Positions 1-5,894 are shown, counted from the first letter of the stretch. The stretch is DNA of 8,186 nucleotides from an uncultured Erysipelotrichaceae bacterium (GCA_947303755.1 CAMYZF010000046.1:1-8186); one strand, 5' to 3'. Translations and numbers: made by a program. The notes: generated from the sequence alone by a model not told the origin.

Positions 1-2
1 AT

Positions 3-2231
3 TTCACCTACAATCCTAGCGATGAAGAAACCCATAAATTATGGCTCGCTCAAGGTGTGGAAGAATCACATTTAATCCCACTTGAAGGCAACTATTGGGA
101 AATCGGTGAAGGTCCAGCTGGTCCAAATACCGAAGTCTTCTTTGATCGTGGCGAAAAATATGATGAAAAACATTTAGGAATCAAACTTCTTCAAGAAGAA
201 ATTGAAAACGATCGTTATATTGAAATCTGGGGAATTGTTTTCTCACAATATAACGCAGTTCCAGGTACTCCACGTAGTGAATATAAAGAACTTCCATCTA
301 AAAACATCGATACAGGCGCAGGTTTAGAAAGAATTGCTTCCGTCTTACAAGAGACTGAATCCAACTTCGAAACCGACTTGTTTATGCCAATTATCAAGGA
401 AGTTGAAAAACTCGCGGATAAACCATATCAAAAACCTTATTTAACAGCCTATAGAGTTATCGCTGATCACATTAGAGCGGTCACATTCGCTTTAGGCGAT
501 GGCGAAATCTTCTCAAATGAAGGTCGTGGCTACGTTTTACGTAGACTTGTTAGAAGATCGATGAGATTTGCGATGAAGATTGGTATCAATAAACCATTCA
601 TGTATTCACTTGTGAAAACAGTCATCGGAATCTATAACGAATTCTATCCAGAATACGCTTCTAAACAAGCTCACATCGAAAAGATGATCAAAGCTGAAGA
701 AGAGAAGTTCTTAGAAACTCTTTCAACTGGTGAAGCTTTGCTTCGTGAAATGGTTAAAGGCAAAAGTGAACTTTCTGGCAAAGACGCTTTCAAACTTTAT
801 GATACCTTTGGTTTCCCAATCGATTTAACTAAAGAAATCTGCGCGGAAAACGGCATCAAAGTTGATGAAAAGTCTTTCAACGAAGAAATGGATAAACAAA
901 AAGAAAGGGCTAGAAATGCTAGAAGTGATGAACAAAGCATGCATAAGCAATCTAAGGATTTGCTTGAATTCACAAAACCTTCTGTTTTCTCTTATGAGCC
1001 AAAACCAACTGAGGCAATAGTTATTGGTTTATTTAAAGATGGCGAAAAAGTAGATGAAATTAAAGATGAAGGCGAAGTAATTTTAGATAAAACCATTTTC
1101 TACGCTGAAAGCGGTGGTGAAGTCGCTGATCATGGAACATTTGATAACAAAGATAGTTTCGCAAAGGTCTTAAATGTTCAAAAGGCTCCTAATAAACAAA
1201 ACCTTCACTTTGTGAAAGTTGAAAAAGGATCCTTAAAAGTTGGCGATAAAGTTAATCTTAAAGTCAACTTAGAAGAAAGACAATTAACCGAAAGAAACCA
1301 CTCTGCAACTCACTTACTTCAAGCGGCTTTAGAGAAAGTCTTGGGTGATCATATCAAACAGATGGGTTCATTTGTTTCTAGTGAATATATGCGTTTTGAC
1401 TTTACTCACTATGAAAAGATCACTAGCGAACAATTAAAAGAGATTGAAGGAGAAGTAAATAGACTTATTTCTGCATCAATTCCGTCAGATATCAAAGTTC
1501 TTAAAATTGAAGAAGCTAATAAATTAGGCGCAAAAGCCTTCTTCTCTGAAAAATATGGAGATGAAGTTAGAGTTGTTGCCTTTGGCAAAGAATCAATCGA
1601 ATTCTGTGGTGGTTGCCACGTTAAAAACACTTCAGATATCGGTGTATTCGTTATCGAAAGCGAATCATCAATTGCTTCTGGTGTTAGAAGAATTCAAGGT
1701 CGTTCTTCCTTAGGTGGCTACAAATTACTAAAAGAAAGAGAAGATATTTTGCTCGGCATTTGCGAACAAATCGGTGCCTCTTCAATTTCTGAAGTCAAAG
1801 AAAGAACCGCAAATCTCTTAGAAAAAGTTTCTCAACTTGATAAAAAGTTATCAGCGTTAATGGATAAGATTTCCCATTCTAACGCGCAAGATGCAGTTAA
1901 TGAATTCAAAGATATTAAAGGCTATCAAGTATTAACTAAATATTTTGAAAATGCATCTGTTGCTAACCTTAACTCCATCGGCGATGACCTTAAGGTCAAA
2001 TTCCCAGACTATGCTTTAATGTTTGTGGGTGGAAAAGACGGAGATTTACCAATTTCCATCTTTTTAGGCGGTAAAGCTTTGGAACAAAATAAAGCTGGTG
2101 ATTTGATTAGAGAAGTCGCAAAAGTTTTAGGTGGTGGAGGCGGAGGTCGTCCAAATATGGCAAACGGTAAGGGAAGACTACTATCAAAATTAGATGACGC
2201 CTTTAAAATATTTGTTGAATTATTAAAATGA
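3..2231 (+). CDS. alaS: Alanyl-tRNA synthetase, 5'-truncated by window edge
   Basis: Attaches alanine to tRNA-Ala in the cytoplasm and hydrolyses mischarged tRNA. The frame is open to the window edge. 742 residues are visible, against roughly 875 for the family, so about 130 N-terminal residues lie outside; the GTG at 57 is internal, not a start. Counting from base 3, the aminoacylation core shows GPAGPNTEVFFDRG from about residue 37 and DTGAGLER at 103-110. The editing domain shows the metal-binding HSATH at 433-437 and CGGCH at 535-539 (the family usually has CGGTH). The C-terminal domain carries the six-glycine GGGGGGRP segment from residue 710. Known of the family: HxxxH and CxxxH bind zinc for editing. 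The gene ends in TGA, overlapping the ruvX start as ATGA, which implies translational coupling. Identification is secure. Confidence 0.98.
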   Translation, partial: FTYNPSDEETHKLWLAQGVEESHLIPLEGNYWEIGEGPAGPNTEVFFDRGEKYDEKHLGIKLLQEEIENDRYIEIWGIVFSQYNAVPGTPRSEYKELPSKNIDTGAGLERIASVLQETESNFETDLFMPIIKEVEKLADKPYQKPYLTAYRVIADHIRAVTFALGDGEIFSNEGRGYVLRRLVRRSMRFAMKIGINKPFMYSLVKTVIGIYNEFYPEYASKQAHIEKMIKAEEEKFLETLSTGEALLREMVKGKSELSGKDAFKLYDTFGFPIDLTKEICAENGIKVDEKSFNEEMDKQKERARNARSDEQSMHKQSKDLLEFTKPSVFSYEPKPTEAIVIGLFKDGEKVDEIKDEGEVILDKTIFYAESGGEVADHGTFDNKDSFAKVLNVQKAPNKQNLHFVKVEKGSLKVGDKVNLKVNLEERQLTERNHSATHLLQAALEKVLGDHIKQMGSFVSSEYMRFDFTHYEKITSEQLKEIEGEVNRLISASIPSDIKVLKIEEANKLGAKAFFSEKYGDEVRVVAFGKESIEFCGGCHVKNTSDIGVFVIESESSIASGVRRIQGRSSLGGYKLLKEREDILLGICEQIGASSISEVKERTANLLEKVSQLDKKLSALMDKISHSNAQDAVNEFKDIKGYQVLTKYFENASVANLNSIGDDLKVKFPDYALMFVGGKDGDLPISIFLGGKALEQNKAGDLIREVAKVLGGGGGGRPNMANGKGRLLSKLDDAFKIFVELLK

Positions 2232-2656
2232 AAAGGATTTTGGGATTAGATTTAGGAACAAAAACTTTGGGAATAGCTTTGACTGATGAGCTTGGACTCG
2301 CTGCTCATGGCTATGAAACTTTTCGTTTTGAAGAATTCAATTACAAAAAAGCTCGTGAACATGTAATTGAGCTTTGCAATAAATTCGATATTGAAGAGAT
2401 TGCTTTAGGAATACCTTATTACGCAAGTGGAGATATATCCCCAAGAGCGGAGTCTTGTTTACGTTTCAAAGACGATTTATTGAAACTGAATTCAAATCTT
2501 AAAATCTCTATGATTGATGAATCTTATTCAACGATTGAAGCGGATGAAATGCTCAAAGAGCAAAACCTCTCATATAACAAACGAAAAGAAATTATTGATG
2601 AAATGGCTAGTGTGGTCATTTTAAACCGCTATTTAAGCTCAAAAGGAGGCAAATAA
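2228..2656 (+). CDS. ruvX: RuvX/YqgF family putative pre-16S rRNA nuclease
   Basis: A 142-residue RNase H-fold protein of the YqgF/RuvX family, linked to 16S rRNA 5'-end maturation and proposed as a Holliday-junction resolvase. The N-terminus has the family signature LGLDLGTKTLGIALTD, with the catalytic Asp at residue 8. Further landmarks are GIPYYASGDISPRAE (61-75), D97-E98 in IDESYST, and D124 in IDEMASVVIL, giving the expected acidic residues. The common DER(L/M)TT motif reads DESYST here, so the conserved Arg is Ser. The ATG overlaps the alaS stop as ATGA and has no clear Shine-Dalgarno sequence, so translation probably depends on coupling to alaS. In B. subtilis ireB (yrzL) sits between alaS and this gene; here it is absent. 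Length is normal. Confidence 0.93.
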   Translation: MKRILGLDLGTKTLGIALTDELGLAAHGYETFRFEEFNYKKAREHVIELCNKFDIEEIALGIPYYASGDISPRAESCLRFKDDLLKLNSNLKISMIDESYSTIEADEMLKEQNLSYNKRKEIIDEMASVVILNRYLSSKGGK

Positions 2657-2919
2657 TGCTATTAGATGATGAAATGTTAATCACCACTCCAGATGGTGAA
2701 GAAAAAGTGATGAAAATCCTTTTTACTTATGATTCTGAACAAAGACAAAAATCATATGTCTTTCTTTATGATGAAAAAGATGAAGATAACATCCTCGTTT
2801 TTTCCTATAACGAAAAGGACAATTCGTTAGCGGAAATCGAAGATGACGAAGAATACAAAGAAGCTGAAGAAGTATTAAATGCTTACTTTGAAGACGAAAA
2901 GATTCAATCGATTAAATAA
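2656..2919 (+). CDS. DUF1292 (YrzB-like) small acidic protein
   Basis: An 87-residue, strongly acidic protein matching the DUF1292 pattern: an N-terminal TPDGEE turn, a central segment of alternating hydrophobic residues (KSYVFLYDE, NILVFSY), and an acidic tail with DDEEYKEAEEVLNAYFED. The family's biochemical function is unknown. B. subtilis YrzB is encoded just after yrrK (ruvX), so the gene order supports the call. The start ATG overlaps the ruvX stop (TAATG) and follows a strong AGGAGG Shine-Dalgarno at 2643-2648, seven bases before the start, so it can initiate independently as well as by coupling. There is no signal peptide or membrane segment. It is the last gene of the alaS cluster before a 74-base gap to greA. 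Confidence 0.85.
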   Translation: MLLDDEMLITTPDGEEKVMKILFTYDSEQRQKSYVFLYDEKDEDNILVFSYNEKDNSLAEIEDDEEYKEAEEVLNAYFEDEKIQSIK

Positions 2920-2921
2920 CA

Positions 2922-2943
2922 AATTCAAAATTTCATTTGAATT
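2922..2943 (+). repeat. Short AT-rich inverted repeat after DUF1292 gene
   Basis: AATTCAAA (2922-2929) and TTTGAATT (2936-2943) form a perfect 8-bp stem with a 6-base loop. It has only one G-C pair and is followed by AAAAC rather than a T-tract, so it is not a convincing terminator. The right arm overlaps the proposed -35 of the greA promoter. Confidence 0.35.
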
Positions 2944-2965
2944 AAAACTAATAAGTTATTAAAAT
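2937..2965 (+). promoter_or_regulatory. Probable sigma-A promoter for greA
   Basis: TTGAAT (2937-2942) and TAAAAT (2960-2965) are separated by 17 bases and match the housekeeping -35 and -10 boxes at 4/6 and 5/6. The expected transcription start is near 2972, leaving a leader of about 20 bases with AGGAG (2983-2987) six bases before the greA ATG. No terminator separates greA from the upstream operon, so read-through is also possible. Confidence 0.5.
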
Positions 2966-2993
2966 CAATACTGCTAATTATTAGGAGATCACT

Positions 2994-3467
2994 ATGGTAA
3001 CTAAAATTGAATTAACCCAAGAAGGCGCAGAAAAATTACACAAAGAATTGCGCAATCTTATCGATATTGAACGTCCAAGAGTTATCGAACAGCTTTCAGC
3101 TGCTCGTGCTCAAGGCGACCTTTCTGAAAACGCTGACTATGATGCCGCTAGAAATAGCCAAGCTGAAATTGAAGCTCGTATTAAAGAGATCGAAAACATC
3201 TTAGCAAGTGCCAAGATTATCAACAATTCTTCCAAGAACGAAAAAGTTGTTTCTTTAGGAAGCACCGTTGAAATCAAGGATTTAAGCGATAACACTGTTG
3301 CAACCTACAAGATCGTTGGTACTGTTGAAGCAAATTCCTTGAAACAATGGATTTCAAACGTTTCTCCATTAGGCCACGCTTTAATTGGAAAACGTGTTGG
3401 CGATGAATGCATTGTCCGCGTTGCTCAAGAATACAAAGTCTTAATTCTTAAGATTGAAAATAAATAA
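2994..3467 (+). CDS. greA: Transcription elongation factor GreA
   Basis: Enters the secondary channel of backtracked RNA polymerase and stimulates its intrinsic RNA cleavage. The 157 residues are the normal length. The N-terminal coiled coil (about 12-76) has its hairpin tip at ARAQGDLSENADYDAAR, with acidic D42 and E45 in the GDLSEN position that promotes cleavage. The C-terminal globular domain (about 84-157) ends with the family pattern SPLGHALIGKRVGDE. The ATG is fixed by the AGGAG at 2983-2987 and by the typical MVTKIELTQEGAEKL start. It has a probable promoter of its own and a strong terminator immediately downstream. In B. subtilis several genes (mltG to udk) separate yrzB from greA; here they are adjacent, a shortened version of the same order. 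The call is secure. Confidence 0.97.
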   Translation: MVTKIELTQEGAEKLHKELRNLIDIERPRVIEQLSAARAQGDLSENADYDAARNSQAEIEARIKEIENILASAKIINNSSKNEKVVSLGSTVEIKDLSDNTVATYKIVGTVEANSLKQWISNVSPLGHALIGKRVGDECIVRVAQEYKVLILKIENK

Positions 3468-3480
3468 TATATTATTTATT
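3459..3480. repeat. 22-bp perfect AT-only palindrome over greA stop
   Basis: Bases 3459-3469 are the exact reverse complement of 3470-3480, with no loop and no G or C. It spans the greA stop codon (3465-3467) and lies just before the terminator hairpin. It may be chance in AT-rich DNA or a protein-binding or cruciform-forming site. Confidence 0.6.
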
Positions 3481-3485
3481 AAATG

Positions 3486-3515
3486 AAAAAGTTCGCAGAA
3501 ATTGCGAATTTTTTT
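3486..3515 (+). terminator. Intrinsic terminator after greA
   Basis: TTCGCA (3492-3497) and TGCGAA (3503-3508) pair around a 5-base loop. The stem can extend outward by a G-T wobble and A-T pairs, and it is followed by seven T residues (3509-3515). This is a standard Rho-independent terminator. It also shows that an in-frame ATG at 3483 is not the start of the next gene. Confidence 0.9.
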
Positions 3516-3531
3516 CTTATTTTCAAAAATT

Positions 3532-3571
3532 TTTCGATTTGGTCCCGTAATAAGTATAGTGAAAGCGAGGA
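3532..3571 (+). promoter_or_regulatory. Possible promoter and RBS of the peptide-radC unit
   Basis: TATAGT (3555-3560) resembles a -10 box. At 17 bases spacing the -35 would be TTTCGA (3532-3537), which is weak. The start would fall near 3567, very close to the GAGGA Shine-Dalgarno (3567-3571), which itself lies seven bases from the ATG at 3579. A promoter is expected here because the greA terminator is just upstream, but the exact boxes are uncertain. Confidence 0.35.
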
Positions 3572-3578
3572 TCAAATT

Positions 3579-3755
3579 ATGAAAAGAATCCTAACAGAAA
3601 AAGAATGTGACCAGCTCGTTACTGGTGAAATCACCTTAGCAGCGGTGATGACTATATGCGCAATCGCGATTGTCGCAGTGGTTGTCTACCGCATGTTTAT
3701 GTCTAAAGAAGGAAGCTCATCTATTCCTGGTGGTTGGAAGTTTTCTTGGAAATGA
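3579..3755 (+). CDS. Small membrane peptide with bacteriocin-leader-like N-terminus
   Basis: A 58-residue protein that I cannot assign to a named family. The start at 3579 is chosen over an in-frame ATG at 3483 because the latter lies inside the greA terminator, while 3579 has GAGGA seven bases upstream. Three parts are visible. The charged N-terminus, MKRILTEKECDQLVTGEI, resembles the LTEKEL..V.GG leaders of class II bacteriocins, with TGE where a double glycine would be. Next is one hydrophobic segment (about 19-38, TLAAVMTICAIAIVAVVVYR). Last is a short tail with PGGWKFSWK. The single transmembrane segment would place it in the membrane, or the tail may be a released peptide; both are inferences. 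Its TGA stop overlaps the radC start as ATGA, so the two are co-translated. If TGA were read as Trp, the conserved-looking end would be lost, supporting code 11. Confidence 0.7.
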   Translation: MKRILTEKECDQLVTGEITLAAVMTICAIAIVAVVVYRMFMSKEGSSSIPGGWKFSWK

Positions 3756-4438
3756 AAATCAAGGAACTACCAATCGAACTTAGGCCTAGAGAAAAAGCGC
3801 TTCATCATGGAATCGAATCATTGACGGACGAGGAACTACTCGCCGTGATAGTTGGCTCAGGAGTAAGGGGTTGTTCGGCCTTAGAAATTGCTCGCAACCT
3901 CTTATCCTCCTATTTAACGATGTCCTCACTAGCGAACACCAATCTTTCTTCATTAGAAGAACAATTTGGTTTGTCCGAGGTTATTTCCTTAAGATTGCTC
4001 GCGACTTTTGAGTTTCATAACCGCCTAAATTCACCTTTTTATCAGCATCGATATTCAATTCAAAGTTGTGAAGATATTTATATGAGATATCGATATCTCG
4101 AAAATTTCTCTCAAGAAGTGCTCGCTTTAATCATGCTCAATAAGAAAAAAGAGATCATTAAAGAGAAGATTTTATATAAAGGAACAGGAAACAATATCTC
4201 CATAAATCCCAAGGAAATTAATGCAGAACTCATTATTTCGAGATGTCATAGTTTTGTGCTTATCCACAATCATCCAGATGGGAATAAAATGCCAAGTGAA
4301 GATGATTTGTACACGACTGAAATAATTGAAAATAGTGCAAAAAATCTTCAAATAAAATTGCTTGATCATCTGATTATCTATCCGGGCGGTTATTGCCTTT
4401 TGAAAGAATCATTAAATAACAAAAAAAGGATTAATTAG
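3752..4438 (+). CDS. radC: RadC family JAMM/MPN+ domain protein
   Basis: A 228-residue RadC-family protein. The start at 3752 is preferred over an upstream in-frame TTG (3734) because MKIKELPIELRPREKAL aligns with the family N-terminus and because it forms an ATGA overlap with the peptide gene. The N-terminal helix-hairpin-helix-like part (about 21-88) includes LTDEELLAVIVGSG. The C-terminal JAB/MPN domain (about 103-221) keeps a full JAMM metal site: E122 in SQEVLALIMLN, H172 and H174 in HNHPDG, S182 and D185 in PSEDD. An active zinc hydrolase fold is therefore expected. RadC was once named a DNA-repair protein, but that assignment was withdrawn and its true substrate is unknown. It is not next to maf or mreB as in many Bacillota; instead it is sandwiched between two small uncharacterised genes. 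The family call is secure, the role is not. Confidence 0.93.
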   Translation: MKIKELPIELRPREKALHHGIESLTDEELLAVIVGSGVRGCSALEIARNLLSSYLTMSSLANTNLSSLEEQFGLSEVISLRLLATFEFHNRLNSPFYQHRYSIQSCEDIYMRYRYLENFSQEVLALIMLNKKKEIIKEKILYKGTGNNISINPKEINAELIISRCHSFVLIHNHPDGNKMPSEDDLYTTEIIENSAKNLQIKLLDHLIIYPGGYCLLKESLNNKKRIN

Positions 4439-4439
4439 A

Positions 4440-4775
4440 ATGTTGAATTTATATAAATTTAGACGCTATAAAAAGAAGCAAGGAAAGAAAAAAGTCAGGC
4501 ATCCAAAATTAATTGTTGACGATTATAAAAATGAATTTGGTTTTATGGGGTTAACATCTCGCAAGAAAAAAGGACGCGGCCACAACAACTACCCATTACT
4601 TTATAATCCGGAATTTAAAAATGGTATTAGAAAGAAAGAACCATCATATCTTAGAAGAAAAGTGGAATACGATAGAAAAACAAATTTTGGTGATATCGAG
4701 AAAAACTATATTTTGCACAAAGAAGACAAGGCAAATCTTATTCCGTTTATCGATAAACAAAAAAAGAAAAGATAA
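4440..4775 (+). CDS. Highly basic 111-residue protein of unknown function
   Basis: I do not recognise this gene with any certainty. It encodes 111 residues, about 34 of them Lys or Arg against about 12 Asp or Glu, so it is strongly positive and may bind nucleic acid or ribosomes (inference). Visible blocks are YKFRRYKKKQGKKK near the N-terminus, HPKLIVDDYKNEFGFMGLTS (about 21-40), RKKKGRGHNNYPLLYNP, SYLRRKVEYDRKTNFGDIEKNY, and a KKKR tail. The ordered hydrophobic and aromatic positions suggest a real folded protein rather than chance coding. There is no signal peptide or membrane helix. The ATG lies one base after the radC stop and has AAGGA (4426-4430) nine bases upstream, so it is the third gene of the peptide-radC unit. 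No clear + strand terminator follows it. Confidence 0.7.
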   Translation: MLNLYKFRRYKKKQGKKKVRHPKLIVDDYKNEFGFMGLTSRKKKGRGHNNYPLLYNPEFKNGIRKKEPSYLRRKVEYDRKTNFGDIEKNYILHKEDKANLIPFIDKQKKKR

Positions 4776-4866
4776 CGTATTACTGCGAGAAGTCTTTAAG
4801 CTCCGCAACCGCTATCTTTAAATAAATTTAAACATTATGTTTGAAGGCTGTCAATAATTGATTTAC

Positions 4867-4894
4867 AAAATAAAAAGCGTTGATTGCAACGCTT
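4867..4894 (-). terminator. Intrinsic terminator on the minus strand
   Basis: AAGCGTTG (4875-4882) and CAACGCTT (4887-4894) form a perfect 8-bp, half-GC stem with a 4-base loop. Read on the minus strand, the stem is followed by TTTATTTT; on the + strand it is followed by ATGCTG. The polarity therefore fits only a transcript running right to left, although no protein gene lies on that strand here. Confidence 0.75.
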
Positions 4895-5074
4895 ATGCTG
4901 ATCGCAGAACATTAGTTCAAACACTCGACGCAAATGCGGAGACTAGCTTCAGCACAACAATAGTAAAACACAAAAACGAGTTATTCAATAGCAAAGAAAA
5001 ATAACGTTATGAATAGCGAGTACTAGTTTCGCATTTAAAGTAAACAAATATTGCTTAAAATCCGAGATAATCAT
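4867..5074 (-). ncRNA. Candidate minus-strand structured small RNA
   Basis: Inferred from the minus-strand terminator at 4867-4894 and the inverted repeats upstream of it. AAATGCG (4932-4938) pairs with CGCATTT (5030-5036), continued inward by ACTAG (4942-4946) with CTAGT (5023-5027). TGCTGA (4896-4901) can pair with TCAGCA (4949-4954), enclosing hairpins GAAC/GTTC (4907-4918) and CGC/GCG (4929-4938). These two folds cannot fully coexist. The 5' end is a guess: minus-strand TGATACATT (5089 down to 5081) resembles an extended -10 box, with no good -35. The length of about 200 nt fits several regulatory RNA classes, but I cannot match it to one. Confidence 0.35.
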
Positions 5075-5129
5075 CAAAAAAATGTATCATTTATCATTCA
5101 ATGAATAATAAAAACACTGAAAATAATGC

Positions 5130-5158
5130 TTTACAATCTCTAAATATAATATTAGTAT
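5130..5158 (+). promoter_or_regulatory. Probable promoter of the rplU operon
   Basis: TTTACA (5130-5135) followed 17 bases later by TAGTAT (5153-5158) would start transcription near 5165, at the edge of the structured leader. A perfect TATAAT (5145-5150) lies between but has no -35 at normal spacing; TATTAT (5156-5161) is a further -10 option. The region clearly looks promoter-like, but the exact -10 is uncertain. Confidence 0.5.
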
Positions 5159-5164
5159 TATAAA

Positions 5165-5257
5165 CGTTGTTGCCTCACCAGCTACAACCGCCTAGAAAAG
5201 GTGACTAACTTATTGCCTTTGGCAATAGACCTTAATAGCGAGTCTTGAGTGAGAAAG
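5165..5257 (+). ncRNA. Ribosomal protein L21 leader (rplU 5' UTR)
   Basis: A structured leader just before rplU, consistent with the L21 leader family known in low-GC Gram-positive bacteria. The best element is the hairpin TATTGCC (5211-5217) / GGCAATA (5221-5227). TCACC (5175-5179) can pair with GGTGA (5200-5204), or CTCAC (5174-5178) with GTGAG (5249-5253); these two choices exclude each other, which would suit a regulatory switch. AGAC (5227-5230) with GTCT (5242-5245) gives another small hairpin. In the family the leader is thought to let a ribosomal protein control its own operon. Assignment rests on position and remembered motif, not on a covariance search. Confidence 0.7.
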
Positions 5258-5270
5258 TAGAGGTATTTAC

Positions 5271-5579
5271 ATGTACGCCATTATTGAAACAGGTGGAAAA
5301 CAAGTTCGCGTTGAAGTTGGTCAACAGATTTATGTTGAAAAATTAGACGTTAAAGCGAATGACAAATATGTTTTCGACAAGGTTCTTCTTGTCGCTGATA
5401 AAGCTGTCAAAGTTGGAACACCTTATGTTGAAGGTGCTAAAGTAACTGCCAAAGTCGTCAAACAAGGACTTAGCAAAAAGATTCGCATCTACAAATACAA
5501 AGCTAAACATAACTCTGCACGTAGAACAATTGGTCATAGACAACCATATACTTGCTTAGTTATTGAATCAATTGCTTAA
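5271..5579 (+). CDS. rplU: 50S ribosomal protein L21
   Basis: A 102-residue L21, normal in length, binding 23S rRNA in the large subunit. The N-terminus [18 protein letters not shown] and the C-terminal RNA-binding stretch [26 protein letters not shown] (about 69-94) are diagnostic; GHRQPYT at 88-94 is nearly invariant. The ATG follows AGAGG (5259-5263) by seven bases. It is the first gene of rplU-prp-rpmA, preceded by the L21 leader, so its expression is probably set by autoregulation through that leader. The prp ATG follows its stop after one base. Confidence 0.98.
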   Translation: MYAIIETGGKQVRVEVGQQIYVEKLDVKANDKYVFDKVLLVADKAVKVGTPYVEGAKVTAKVVKQGLSKKIRIYKYKAKHNSARRTIGHRQPYTCLVIESIA

Positions 5580-5580
5580 T

Positions 5581-5892
5581 ATGATAAATATTAACGCAAA
5601 TCGTAAAGACGGAAAAATTGTTTATTTATCTGTCTTAGGCCACGCCAATTACGACGAAAAAGGTAAAGACATTGTCTGCTCAGCAGTCAGTGCCGTATCA
5701 GTCGGAGGAATCAATGCCTTAAAAAATCCAAAAGCCTTTAATCTAAAGGTTGAATCTGGAGAGGTTGAAATATCCTTAGTTGGCAAAGCCAATGAATACG
5801 ATTACCAAGTACTTGAAACGATGCTTATTCAATTAAAAAGTATCGCGGAAACTAATTCCAAGTATGTCAAAGTAATCGAGAAAGGAAATTAG
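5581..5892 (+). CDS. prp: Prp (YsxB) cysteine protease that processes L27
   Basis: A 103-residue ribosomal-processing cysteine protease. In Staphylococcus and other Bacillota, Prp removes the N-terminal extension of L27, which is needed for a functional 50S peptidyl-transferase region. The catalytic pair is visible: H21 in [10 protein letters not shown] and C33 in [11 protein letters not shown], within one position of the known H22/C34 dyad. The start is taken at 5581 ([16 protein letters not shown]) rather than an upstream TTG at 5563, because the family begins this way and the ATG comes one base after the rplU stop. There is no clear Shine-Dalgarno, so translation likely depends on coupling to rplU. 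The position between rplU and rpmA is the standard Bacillota order. Confidence 0.95.
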   Translation: MININANRKDGKIVYLSVLGHANYDEKGKDIVCSAVSAVSVGGINALKNPKAFNLKVESGEVEISLVGKANEYDYQVLETMLIQLKSIAETNSKYVKVIEKGN

Positions 5893-5894
5893 TT

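Larger units (their letters stand above)
4776..5129. other. 354-base intergenic region, no credible protein gene
   Basis: No reading frame here looks like a protein on either strand. It holds an AT-rich hairpin (arms 4828-4834 and 4838-4844), the minus-strand terminator at 4867-4894, and a cluster of inverted repeats between 4896 and 5036. I searched by eye for tRNA, tmRNA, SRP RNA, RNase P RNA and T-box signatures and found none. The + strand shows no convincing terminator for the radC unit. Confidence 0.6.

Noticed and set aside
215..1630. Minus-strand open frames inside alaS
   Set aside because: They are antisense shadows of a strongly conserved gene, with no family resemblance.
2922..2950. 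Terminator for the alaS-ruvX-DUF1292 cluster
   Set aside because: The stem is almost all A-T and is followed by AAAAC, not a T-tract.
3483..3578. In-frame ATG at 3483 as start of a 90-residue protein
   Set aside because: This stretch contains the greA terminator hairpin and T-tract, and 3579 has a good Shine-Dalgarno.
3734..3751. TTG at 3734 as the radC start
   Set aside because: The added residues are not part of the family N-terminus; the ATG at 3752 overlaps the peptide stop and fits RadC.
4621..4821. Second open frame overlapping the basic protein and running past its stop
   Set aside because: Low-complexity out-of-frame translation of a lysine-rich gene, with no start signal of its own.
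4867..4894. This hairpin as the + strand terminator of the radC unit
   Set aside because: On the + strand no T-tract follows it; the T-tract exists only in the minus-strand direction.
4896..5036. tmRNA, RNase P RNA, SRP RNA, T-box or tRNA in the intergenic gap
   Set aside because: None of their conserved sequence signatures was found on either strand by eye; only generic inverted repeats are present.
5563..5580. TTG at 5563 as the prp start
   Set aside because: It would overlap rplU and adds residues absent from Prp proteins; 5581 gives the expected start and length.
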